Below, piece after piece: positions 1 through 6,029 of a DNA stretch of 6,510 nucleotides. This DNA is from Bacillota bacterium (GTDB taxonomy: Bacteria > Bacillota > Clostridia > Peptostreptococcales > Anaerovoracaceae). The notes below the pieces were generated by a model. It saw only the letters and a program-made list of their open reading frames with translations, ran no database searches and had not been told where the DNA came from. How positions within the stretch are numbered: position 1 is the first letter of the stretch; every line of letters starts with the position of its first letter. A program made the translations under genes and the position numbers. The DNA lies in assembly GCA_029266295.1 (NCBI GenBank), contig JAQSXD010000214.1:1-6510 (forward strand), given 5' to 3'.

Positions 1-625
1 CCGAATTGAAGCCGTATACATAATGCAGTCCGTGTTTTTCCTTCAGCTCATCCAGCAGATCCACCGCGGTGCGCATGCCTGCAGATAAATTTTCTTCATC
101 CGGCAGGGACAGGAGCAGGATATTCCCCTCCAATTCCTTGATTTCCGAGTATCGTTTCAGCAGTGCAAGCTGGATTGCACCTCCGGCTTTCATGTCTGCG
201 CTCCCCCGTCCGAACAGATAGTCTCCTGAGAAAAGATCCGCTCTTGCCTCAGGATGCAATTCCTCCGAGATGCTTTTCAGTGCTTCCGCAAGCGCATCGG
301 GTCGAAATGCAAATTCCTTTAAATTTTTGAAATCTTCTATTCCAACAACGTCGTAATGATGAATCAGCACAACGGTGGATGCGCCCCTCCCTTTGACCAG
401 TGCCCAGCATACGGCCCTGTGAAGCGGGTCCTCCTCAACTGAATAGGTGCCGAACATATCCCTGTTTTCCTTAAAATAAGGTATGCCGGACAGGTAGTCT
501 ATTAAGAACGCTTCGCAATCCTTTTCGCCTGCTGTGTCTGTCTCACTGTTTACCGCAATCAATCTCCTTAATACCAAGTCGATTTCCTTATCAATTCCAG
601 TCAAATCTGTTGTGCCGATCATCAT
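1..625 (-). CDS. RocB-like M20 family metallohydrolase, N-terminal part (runs off left edge)
   Basis: The first 208 residues of an M20-type zinc peptidase or amidohydrolase can be read; the family member RocB is about 550 residues, so well over half is missing. Visible M20 motifs are a zinc-ligand His-x-Asp (HYD, 90-92), the GRGSADMKAG block (139-148) with the bridging-Asp candidate D144, and PDEE (175-178) with the general-base and ligand glutamates. The stretches VGIEDF (94-99) and IPYF (48-51) resemble Bacillus RocB, an arginine-utilisation protein of uncertain reaction, as recalled rather than searched. ATG at 625 directly follows an in-frame TAG (628-626), so the protein cannot start earlier; a second ATG lies at 622. 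A GGAG at 641-638 is 12 nt away, a rather long spacing. It is the last visible gene of the arginine-type operon and probably cytoplasmic, as no signal peptide is seen. M20 membership is near certain; the substrate (peptide, acyl-amino acid or carbamoyl compound) is open. Confidence 0.88.
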   Translation of the reverse strand, partial: MMIGTTDLTGIDKEIDLVLRRLIAVNSETDTAGEKDCEAFLIDYLSGIPYFKENRDMFGTYSVEEDPLHRAVCWALVKGRGASTVVLIHHYDVVGIEDFKNLKEFAFRPDALAEALKSISEELHPEARADLFSGDYLFGRGSADMKAGGAIQLALLKRYSEIKELEGNILLLSLPDEENLSAGMRTAVDLLDELKEKHGLHYVYGFNS

Positions 626-744
626 CTATCGTTTTCGCTCCGTTCTTATTTTTATTCTTATTCGTATTTGTTCCTACTCTCTCTTCTCTGTTTATCTTTT
701 TTCTCTTGAGACCATTACCCTTGATTCTGTCAGAGTGGACACAT
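626..744 (-). other. Purine-rich intergenic leader before the RocB-like gene
   Basis: This 119-nt gap is far longer than the 18-20 nt gaps elsewhere in the operon. On the minus strand the stretch from about 709 down to 626 is strongly purine-rich, with short repeated A/G units such as GAATAAG, AATAAAAATAAG and AGAGAAGAGAGAG. No convincing -35/-10 pair and no GC-rich hairpin with a T-run was found, so it looks like an untranslated spacer inside one transcript. A CTGACA at 736-731 resembles a -35 box but has no -10 partner at the right distance. Confidence 0.5.
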
Positions 745-1620
745 TTATTCCCTCAGCAGCGGACAAGTGAGGCAGGTTGGACCTCCTGTTCCAAAGTAGG
801 ACAGATCCCTTCCCGGATATTCCATCACCGTGGCGCCTGCTTCCAGAAGGGCTGCCTTCGTCTTCGGACTGCCTTGAAGAACCAGGCAACTTCGCCCTCC
901 AAGAGAGAGAACGTTTGATCCCAAGATGTCATACTCCTCATCCGGTACTTCAATGAGCTTAATTTCTCTTTCCAGAAGCAGCTCCCGGAAGAAGACAGGC
1001 ATGTATCTAGAATACACTACCGCAAGATCCCTGTCCACCATGCTGATGATGCTCATGAGGTGGAGGCAGGCACCTGCTCCCTCTCCATGCGGCATAGGGA
1101 TCGTTATGGTTTCCTTAACAAGATCTGCCGTTAGCTTCTGAAACTGACGGATTCCTTCTGCGTTGGTACGGTACCCCATTCCGATAGCCACAGTCTCTTC
1201 ATCCAGCCAGACAACGTCTCCTCCCTCCATCTTTCCCTCACCCCCAATGGTTCCTAGGGTCGGAATACCGATAGATTCAAGATATCTTCTGGTTGCAGCG
1301 GGCTCCCCCTGACGAAGTTTCTTACCCATCGGGAAATAGATCGCTCCGTTTTTCGTCACCTTTACTGTATCATGGGTATAGATGGAATCCATTCCCGCTG
1401 ATTCTTCATAGGGCAAATACAACACCGTCTCCGCGTTCTGACGAAGAAGTTCTTCAAACACTGCAAACTCTTGCTGAACCTTCTGCAGGTCAGGACACTC
1501 CAGATATCCATAAGCCTGATACTCATCCTTCAGGTACTGTTGATTTCGGAATGCATGCTCAGGCTTTTTGATTAATACTGTTTTCAATTCTCCAGTCATG
1601 GACTGACATCCATATTTCAT
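745..1620 (-). CDS. Arginine deiminase/DDAH-related hydrolase (guanidine-modifying superfamily)
   Basis: This 291-residue protein has the pentein fold of the arginine deiminase, DDAH and amidinotransferase superfamily, and its length suits the single-domain DDAH-related group (COG1834 type). The expected catalytic elements are present: YTHD (81-84) with substrate-binding Asp84, MEGGD (131-135) with the acid Glu132, YRTN (150-153), LHL with His187, and the C-terminal GGPTCLTCPLLRE with nucleophile candidate Cys283. That ending resembles the arginine deiminase ending (CMSMPLVRE type) more than that of canonical DDAH. Start ATG 1620 has a GGAGGAA at 1632-1626, 7 nt away. It lies 18 nt after the permease gene, so translation is probably linked. 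The reaction is presumably hydrolysis of a guanidino or N-substituted guanidino group with release of ammonia or an amine. It could be an arginine deiminase-like, methylarginine or other guanidine hydrolase; the exact substrate cannot be told from sequence. Cytoplasmic. Confidence 0.88.
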   Translation of the reverse strand: MKYGCQSMTGELKTVLIKKPEHAFRNQQYLKDEYQAYGYLECPDLQKVQQEFAVFEELLRQNAETVLYLPYEESAGMDSIYTHDTVKVTKNGAIYFPMGKKLRQGEPAATRRYLESIGIPTLGTIGGEGKMEGGDVVWLDEETVAIGMGYRTNAEGIRQFQKLTADLVKETITIPMPHGEGAGACLHLMSIISMVDRDLAVVYSRYMPVFFRELLLEREIKLIEVPDEEYDILGSNVLSLGGRSCLVLQGSPKTKAALLEAGATVMEYPGRDLSYFGTGGPTCLTCPLLRE

Positions 1621-1638
1621 TTTTGTTCCTCCGGCAGA

Positions 1639-3111
1639 TTATTCTTTTCCTTCCCCTGCGGTTAAATCCATTTCCATAACGGGGATCAGCTTCGTCTTTT
1701 TAATTAATTTATGAACGAGATAAAGCGCTACAGCAACGGGAAGCCCAATGTAAGCCACGAGAATTCCGTACCAGTCGATTCCCGAGTCGGTTATCGCATA
1801 ATACCCCTGACCGACGATTACGAGCCCGCATATGATTAGCGCAGCAATGGTTCCATAGGGGTAGAGCTTAGCCTGATACTTCAGCTCTGCAAGATCTCGG
1901 CCTTGCGCCTTGAAAGCCTTTCGAAAGCGCAGATGACAGATGCAGATGCCGAACCATGTAATGAAGCCTGTCAAGCCAGTTGCATTATAGAGCCAGGTAT
2001 ATACTACGCTGTCTCCTGCAAAGGAGGAAAGAAAGCATAAACATGAGATGGCTGCGGTGCCAAGAACTGCATAGACAGGAACCCCTCTGCGGCTTACTTT
2101 GGCGAAGGCCTTTGGTGCTTTTCCGCTTTTGGCCATGGAGTACAGAAGCCGGCTTGCGATATATAAGGTAGAATTTCCGCAGGATAGCACAGACGTCAGA
2201 ATGACCGCATTCATGAGAGATGCGGCAATAGCGAGACCCGCTCGTTCAAAGATAAGGGTAAAGGGGCTGACCGCCACGTTGTCGATGGAGCCGCTGAGTA
2301 AATTGGGGTCAGTGTATGGAAGAAGTGTCGCAACAACGAAGATTCCACCAATATAAAAGATCATAATTCTCCAGAATACATTGTTGATGGCCTTTGGTAC
2401 AGTTTTATCCGGATCGACACATTCACCCGCTGCCACTGCAGTTGCCTCCACACCGACAAAGGAAAATCCGGCAACCATGAGGATGCTGAAAATCGCATAG
2501 CCTCCGCCTACGAAAGGGGCCTCCTCCAACGTCCAATTGTGAAAGCCTGTTGCTTCTCCGTTAAAAATACCGAAGATCATCAGAATACCTACAATTAGGA
2601 AGATAATAATTGTTACGACCTTAATTCCCGCAAACCAGAATTCCGCCTCTCCAAATACACTGGCAGAAAAAAGATTCAGTGCGATCAGTATGATCAGGCA
2701 CAGCGCACTCCAAAGGGCAGAGCTGCTGCCGGGAAGCCAAAATTTAATTAGGATTGAAGCTGCCACCACTTCTACCGCAATGGTCATTGTGCTGCAGTAC
2801 CAGTAATTCCAGCCCATGGTGAATCCAAAGGATGGGTCTACATACTTGGTAGAGTACGTTTCAAAAGCACCGGGCACAGGGGTATAGGTAGCCATTTCCC
2901 CCAGTGCATTCATTACAAAAAATACTGCCATCCCGATGATTGCATAAGAAACCATTGCTCCTCCGGGCCCTGCTGTGCTGATGGAAGCACCGGTTGCAAC
3001 AAAGAGTCCTGTTCCGATAGCGCCTCCGATCGCAATCATATTCATATGCCTTGCTTTGAGTTTTCTCTGTAGCTGGAATGACTTGCCGGTATCATGCATT
3101 GCCTTTGCCAT
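1639..3111 (-). CDS. APC-superfamily amino acid permease (AAT family, basic-amino-acid type)
   Basis: This is a complete 490-residue, 12-helix transporter. After a polar N-terminus, QRKLKARHMNMIAIGGAIGTG begins TM1, with the glycine-rich substrate-binding signature GGAIGTGLF at 29-37. Further hydrophobic segments fall near 51-71, 95-123, 134-152, 161-181, 206-226, 244-265, 291-311, 343-364, 369-393, 417-436 and 449-467. The TM6 block GFSFVGVEATAVAAGE (215-230) with Glu222 is typical of the AAT family (LysP, RocE and GabP relatives). A short Lys-rich tail ends the protein. Start ATG 3111 has AGGGAGG at 3126-3120, 8 nt upstream, which favours it over the later Met codons. It lies between two guanidine-hydrolase genes with gaps of 20 and 18 nt, so it probably imports their substrate: arginine, a methylated arginine or a similar cationic amino acid, by proton symport or antiport. 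The family is secure; the substrate is inferred from neighbours. Confidence 0.92.
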   Translation of the reverse strand: MAKAMHDTGKSFQLQRKLKARHMNMIAIGGAIGTGLFVATGASISTAGPGGAMVSYAIIGMAVFFVMNALGEMATYTPVPGAFETYSTKYVDPSFGFTMGWNYWYCSTMTIAVEVVAASILIKFWLPGSSSALWSALCLIILIALNLFSASVFGEAEFWFAGIKVVTIIIFLIVGILMIFGIFNGEATGFHNWTLEEAPFVGGGYAIFSILMVAGFSFVGVEATAVAAGECVDPDKTVPKAINNVFWRIMIFYIGGIFVVATLLPYTDPNLLSGSIDNVAVSPFTLIFERAGLAIAASLMNAVILTSVLSCGNSTLYIASRLLYSMAKSGKAPKAFAKVSRRGVPVYAVLGTAAISCLCFLSSFAGDSVVYTWLYNATGLTGFITWFGICICHLRFRKAFKAQGRDLAELKYQAKLYPYGTIAALIICGLVIVGQGYYAITDSGIDWYGILVAYIGLPVAVALYLVHKLIKKTKLIPVMEMDLTAGEGKE

Positions 3112-3131
3112 GAACGAAACCTCCCTTCCCT

Positions 3132-3902
3132 TTAAAACCGAAGAGACAGGCAGCTCAGACCGCCGTCCAGCTTCCGGTACTCCGAGGTATCAACAAGTAT
3201 GGTCTGATATCCTGCCTTAAGAACAGCATCGTGGACTGCTGGGTAGCCTTCCGGTACAATAACGGTGCCGTTGACCCAGATACAATTTGCCCCGTACGCC
3301 TCTTCTTCTGGAACGATTAACTTGTTAAAAGTCGCAAAGTCTGGCTTTTCCACAAATTCTCCGCTGACCAGCATGTTATTATTCTCTATGTAATTGACAC
3401 CCGTTTTCAAATGAAGCACCTCATCAAGAGGCACTTCGGAACCAGAATAGCTGTATTTGTTCAGGATTTCTATGAATTGTCTGATCCCTTCTTCATTGGT
3501 TCTTGCCGATCGCCCCACATAGAAATGATTGCCTACCATCATTACATCTCCGCCCTCTAGCGTGCCAGGTGCCTTGATATACTCGATTTGTTCTTCCACA
3601 TAAAATTCCTTGATGACAGGAATCATCGATTTTGTTTCCTGTGTTCTTGAGGGTGCGCCCGGATTTGTAATAATCGCACACTTTTCCGTTAATACTGCGG
3701 GATCTTCAACAAAACAGGAATCCGGAAAGTCTTCCTCAGCAGGCAGAATAGTCACCTGCACGCCGCAGGACTTCAGTGCTTCAACATAAGCATCGTGCTG
3801 CATTAGCGCCAACTCATAATCTGGAATTCCCAGCTCCGGTGCGGACGTAATTCCCTGGACCATTGCTTTGCATGGCCTTCTTACAATGACATTCTTAAAC
3901 AT
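3132..3902 (-). CDS. ddaH: N(omega),N(omega)-dimethylarginine dimethylaminohydrolase (DDAH)
   Basis: The 256-residue protein matches bacterial DDAH along its whole length and closely resembles my recollection of the Pseudomonas aeruginosa enzyme. DDAH hydrolyses mono- or asymmetric dimethylarginine to citrulline plus methylamine or dimethylamine (EC 3.5.3.18), in the cytoplasm. The catalytic triad is present: Glu116 in GTLEGGD, His164 in VLHLKTG and nucleophile Cys251 in DGGLSCLSLRF at the C-terminus. Substrate-binding positions also align: Asp61 (FPDS), Glu66-Asp67 (VEDP), Arg86, Arg134 (SARTN) and Ser250; the Leu18 of the Pseudomonas enzyme is Ile here. ATG 3902 has AAGGAG at 3913-3908, 5 nt away. 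It is first gene after a promoter with overlapping palindromes and lies 20 nt before the permease gene. The close subfamily match makes DDAH more likely than arginine deiminase, though activity on arginine itself is not excluded. Confidence 0.93.
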   Translation of the reverse strand: MFKNVIVRRPCKAMVQGITSAPELGIPDYELALMQHDAYVEALKSCGVQVTILPAEEDFPDSCFVEDPAVLTEKCAIITNPGAPSRTQETKSMIPVIKEFYVEEQIEYIKAPGTLEGGDVMMVGNHFYVGRSARTNEEGIRQFIEILNKYSYSGSEVPLDEVLHLKTGVNYIENNNMLVSGEFVEKPDFATFNKLIVPEEEAYGANCIWVNGTVIVPEGYPAVHDAVLKAGYQTILVDTSEYRKLDGGLSCLSLRF

Positions 3903-3926
3903 AGTATCTCCTTATCATCCTCCATC

Positions 3927-3953
3927 GTATAAAATATATTATATATTTTATAC
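3927..3953. promoter_or_regulatory. 27-bp perfect palindrome, probable repressor operator over -10 box and start site
   Basis: The arms GTATAAAATATAT (3927-3939) and ATATATTTTATAC (3941-3953) are perfect inverted copies around a single central base at 3940. The palindrome covers the -10 box (3952-3947) and is centred on the predicted transcription start, so a bound protein would block RNA polymerase. The GTATA and TATAC ends resemble the half-sites of FCD-type GntR regulators, and such a regulator is encoded immediately upstream. A composition artefact is possible because the site is almost all A and T, but 13 of 13 paired bases plus the placement argue for function. Confidence 0.7.
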
Positions 3954-3975
3954 TGTATATTTATTATGAAGTCAA
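3947..3975 (-). promoter_or_regulatory. Sigma-A type promoter of the ddaH operon
   Basis: On the minus strand a -35 box TTGACT (3975-3970, five of six consensus bases) is followed after exactly 17 bp by a -10 box TATAAA (3952-3947, five of six). The expected start of transcription is near 3940, giving a leader of about 38 nt to the ATG at 3902. It is the best promoter match seen in the window and lies downstream of the gntR terminator, so the operon appears to have its own transcription start. Confidence 0.8.
3949..3959. promoter_or_regulatory. Second, overlapping 11-bp palindrome TATAC-T-GTATA
   Basis: TATAC (3949-3953) and GTATA (3955-3959) are perfect inverted copies around one base. The first arm is shared with the right end of the 27-bp palindrome, so three half-sites of the same pentamer stand at 3927, 3949 and 3955. 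This could be the core GntR site, with the larger palindrome providing an extra dimer position, or one of a cooperative pair. It covers part of the -10 box and the spacer. Confidence 0.55.
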
Positions 3976-4011
3976 ATGAATAGAAGAAAAAAGTAAAAAT
4001 AACTAAAGATT

Positions 4012-4045
4012 AAAAAGAACGGCTCCGCATTAAATGCGAGGCCGT
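4012..4045 (-). terminator. Intrinsic terminator after gntR
   Basis: On the minus strand, arms ACGGCCTCGCAT (4045-4034) and ATGCGGAGCCGT (4030-4019) form a 12-bp stem with two central non-Watson-Crick positions and a 3-nt loop. TC and then five T residues (4016-4012) follow. It begins 38 nt after the gntR stop codon, so it most likely ends the lacI-gntR transcript and insulates the ddaH promoter. An outer complementary pair, AAAGAACG at 4014-4021 and CGTTCTTT at 4056-4063, could extend the structure. Confidence 0.8.
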
Positions 4046-4083
4046 CTCTATAAAACGTTCTTTCAAACAAATATTTTACAAGA

Positions 4084-4731
4084 TTATAGCGTCTCCATAT
4101 AAGCCTTCTTAGGATTCCAGTGCACATCCCTAAGATAGCGCTCCAATCCATGAGTATCCTGTTCCTTGACCAGGCGAATCATCTCACGGTGCTCCTCATT
4201 GGTGGCAAATAGGATTTCCTTCATGTCAACCTGAGGCTCAGCCACATAAGTCCTTCTGAGGAACTTCTTCTTTAGCTGCTGCAGCAGATTGACGAGGCTT
4301 TTATTGGGACAAAGAGTCAAATAAACATTATGGAACTCCTCTTGAAGCTTATGATACATCACAAAATTACCCGTTTCAATGGCAAGATCCATACTAGCTG
4401 TGTAAAATTCCATATCTTTCACTGCCTGTTCTGTGAGAAAAAGGCAAGCGAGTGAAACAGCCAATCCGTCCATCACCCCGATGATGAAATAAATTTCTTT
4501 GGCTTCCTCCTCAGTTAGGTGCTTGATGACGAAACCTTTTCGCGGCGAATTTTCTAAAAGCCCCTCTGAAGCAAGCTGAATCAACGCCTCCCTGACCGGG
4601 GTCCTGCTAATGTTCATCCGTTCAGAAATGCTGTTCTCATTGATTTTTTCACCCGGCACAAGACTGCCGCCGCTGATCTGTTCCGCTATATAATTGTACA
4701 CATGATCCTTAAGCGTTAAGAATTCTTCCAT
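4084..4731 (-). CDS. GntR-family transcriptional regulator with FCD domain
   Basis: This 215-residue DNA-binding repressor or activator is of the FadR/FCD type. The winged helix-turn-helix spans about 5-72, with the operator-contacting signature ISRTPVREALIQLASEGLL (41-59). The helical FCD effector domain spans about 76-210. Three expected metal-ligand histidines are at 134 (EEFH), 181 (NEEHREMI) and 204. The usual acidic ligand four residues before the first histidine is Gln130, so metal binding may be altered. ATG 4731 has AAGAGGAA at 4743-4736. It follows the LacI gene by 67 nt, in which no good promoter or terminator is seen, so co-transcription is plausible. It stands just upstream of the ddaH promoter, where the GTATA/TATAC palindromes are its likely target. 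The effector may be arginine, a methylarginine or a product such as citrulline; this is inference from position. Confidence 0.92.
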   Translation of the reverse strand: MEEFLTLKDHVYNYIAEQISGGSLVPGEKINENSISERMNISRTPVREALIQLASEGLLENSPRKGFVIKHLTEEEAKEIYFIIGVMDGLAVSLACLFLTEQAVKDMEFYTASMDLAIETGNFVMYHKLQEEFHNVYLTLCPNKSLVNLLQQLKKKFLRRTYVAEPQVDMKEILFATNEEHREMIRLVKEQDTHGLERYLRDVHWNPKKAYMETL

Positions 4732-4798
4732 AGGGTTCCTCTTTTCAGATATAAAGGTTGAGCGTGGTCGTTACGATCCGCAAAGATTGCTGGCGGGT

Positions 4799-5854
4799 TT
4801 ACCAGCCGCGAAGGTTCCAAGTTCCGTCTCCGTCATTGCTCGTAGAGGTTCTCACCACCAACTCAGATTCCAGGGTAATTACGGAACGGTTCTTATCAGG
4901 GTCCTTCATTCTCTCATTGAGAAGATACATCGCCTGATATCCCATATCGTATTTAGGAAGATTTACACTTGAAAGAGATGGGGAGACCAGTGTGGAGGGA
5001 AAGTTGTTATCAATACCGATTACCGCAACATCTTCCGGAATTCGATATCCCTCATCCAGCAGCGCGCGAATGGCGCCGATTCCCATTTGATCGTTCCCTG
5101 CGAAAACAGCAGAAAAGGACTTTCCTTTTGATAGCAGCCGCATCATTGCATCGTACCCGCTGGCCGGGGAATAATCCCCTTCTTCAATAAGCTCATCATC
5201 CACCGGAATGCCTTCCTTGAAAAGAGTTTCTTTGTACCCTTCAAGACGAAGACTTCCGATTTGAAATCTCAATGGTGCTGCAACATGTGCGATCGTTCGG
5301 TGACCAAGGGACAGAAGGTGTTTTACTGCGGTTTCTGCAGCTCTTTTATTATCGATCACCACTGCATCAATGCCAGGATCAAGAACATTTTCAAGGGAAA
5401 CAACAGGGATTCTCTTTTTTCTGTTTCCGCTGTCGAGAAGTGACCGTATATATTTTCGATCTGAAATATTCTCACCATTTGCGTAGGAGGCCAGAATAAT
5501 TCCGTCGGTCCAGGAATGCTGCAAAAACCTGACATGCTGCTTTTCCAGCTCTACATTTCCATTGGTCTCAAAAACCAGTATGGTATATCCGAATTTCAAT
5601 CCAGCTTCGTGAATTCCCTGCAAAATAGCGGGAAAGTATACTTGATTGAAAGAAGGGACAATAACGCCAACTTGATTCGTCTTATTGCTCTTCAGTCCTC
5701 TGCCAACGGGGTTCACTTCATACTGCAGCGCTTCAATGGCTTCTGTCACACGCGCTTTCAGTTCGGGACTGACTGGCTTCTTCTCATTCATTACATTGGA
5801 AACGGTGGAAATAGAAACGCCCGCTTTTTTTGCTACCTCTTTGATTCCTGCCAT
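4799..5854 (-). CDS. LacI-family transcriptional repressor
   Basis: This is a 351-residue regulator of typical family length. The N-terminal helix-turn-helix (IKEVAKKAGVSISTVSNVMN, 4-23) is followed by the hinge helix NPVGRGLKS (48-56), with Leu54 at the DNA-inserting position; Gly51 replaces the Ala usual there. The periplasmic-binding-like effector domain starts at QVGVIVPSFN (61-70). It carries the family blocks RLEGYKETL (203-211), FAGNDQMGIGAIRALL (251-266), DVAVIGIDN (275-283), LSSVNLP (294-300) and ELVVRTST (331-338). ATG 5854 is preferred because GGAGG at 5864-5860 lies 5 nt before it and the helix-turn-helix follows at the usual distance. An in-frame TTG at 5866 overlaps that ribosome site and is unlikely to be used. 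Its upstream neighbour is an inositol dehydrogenase gene, so it may sense a sugar, polyol or inositol derivative; the ligand is not readable from the sequence. Confidence 0.93.
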   Translation of the reverse strand: MAGIKEVAKKAGVSISTVSNVMNEKKPVSPELKARVTEAIEALQYEVNPVGRGLKSNKTNQVGVIVPSFNQVYFPAILQGIHEAGLKFGYTILVFETNGNVELEKQHVRFLQHSWTDGIILASYANGENISDRKYIRSLLDSGNRKKRIPVVSLENVLDPGIDAVVIDNKRAAETAVKHLLSLGHRTIAHVAAPLRFQIGSLRLEGYKETLFKEGIPVDDELIEEGDYSPASGYDAMMRLLSKGKSFSAVFAGNDQMGIGAIRALLDEGYRIPEDVAVIGIDNNFPSTLVSPSLSSVNLPKYDMGYQAMYLLNERMKDPDKNRSVITLESELVVRTSTSNDGDGTWNLRGW

Positions 5855-5859
5855 ACATG

Positions 5860-5864
5860 CCTCC
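5860..5864 (-). promoter_or_regulatory. Ribosome binding site that decides the lacI start
   Basis: GGAGG on the minus strand stands 5 nt before ATG 5854. The TTG at 5866 and an out-of-frame ATG at 5858 overlap or crowd this site, so 5854 is the best start. Confidence 0.8.
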
Positions 5865-5869
5865 AAACT

Positions 5870-5885
5870 ATTTCCTTCAGGAAAT
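5870..5885. repeat. 16-bp inverted repeat just before the lacI ribosome site
   Basis: ATTTCC (5870-5875) and GGAAAT (5880-5885) are perfect inverted copies around a 4-nt TTCA loop. It lies 5 nt upstream of the GGAGG ribosome site, so it could be a small RNA hairpin affecting translation or a DNA-binding site. No known operator is matched. Confidence 0.4.
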
Positions 5886-5888
5886 GAA

Positions 5889-5945
5889 ATATTCAGGGTT
5901 GCTAGAGGGAAACAATTGAACGGTTTCCTCCAGCAACCCTAATAT
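5889..5945. repeat. Long imperfect inverted repeat in the iolG-lacI intergenic region
   Basis: On the plus strand AGGGTTGCTAGAGGGAAAC (5895-5913) pairs with GTTTCCTCCAGCAACCCT (5923-5940), with one G-T type position and one bulged base. After a single bulge at 5894 the pairing continues with ATATT (5889-5893) against AATAT (5941-5945). The loop is 9 nt (5914-5922). It could form a strong RNA hairpin ending iolG transcription about 90 nt past the stop codon, but on the minus strand it is followed by GAATATTTCATTT rather than a clean T-run. It could instead be an operator region: GAACGGTTTC at 5918-5927, centred on CG, resembles a LacI-family half-match. Which role applies is undecided. Confidence 0.6.
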
Positions 5946-5971
5946 TACCATAAAATGTGAATTATGACCAA
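5942..5971 (-). promoter_or_regulatory. Possible lacI promoter (extended -10)
   Basis: On the minus strand TTGGTC (5971-5966) is followed after 18 bp by TAATAT (5947-5942), preceded by TGG (5950-5948), which fits an extended -10. The -35 is weak. The predicted start near 5935 would fall inside the long inverted repeat, placing the LacI-like GAAACCG element next to +1 and allowing autoregulation. It is moderate at best, since this region is AT-rich. Confidence 0.35.
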
Positions 5972-6029
5972 TGTTTTCTTTCCAAATCCATATGAATTTA
6001 AAACGAGATCATTGTTTCCAATTTTTTTA

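Noticed and set aside
534..918. Two overlapping plus-strand open frames across the gap before the RocB-like gene
   Set aside because: They are low-complexity Phe/Leu/Ser translations of the pyrimidine-rich complement of the leader and of the antisense strand of real genes, without ribosome sites or family resemblance.
3954..3984. Arginine-repressor (ARG box) site near the -35 of the ddaH promoter
   Set aside because: The AT-rich stretch has only loose similarity to the TGAAT/ATTCA arms and no clear inverted pair.
4732..4798. A separate promoter for gntR
   Set aside because: A TATATC near the ribosome site has no acceptable -35 at 16-18 bp, and the predicted start would fall in the ribosome site.
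5634..5643. AAGTATACTT palindrome as another GntR operator
   Set aside because: It lies inside the lacI coding sequence in codons of conserved residues, and a 10-bp palindrome is expected by chance; a GTATAC near position 14 in the RocB-like gene was dismissed for the same reason.
5855..5866. A TTG start adding four residues (MEAC) to the LacI protein
   Set aside because: The TTG overlaps the GGAGG ribosome site, and ATG 5854 places the helix-turn-helix at the normal distance from the N-terminus.
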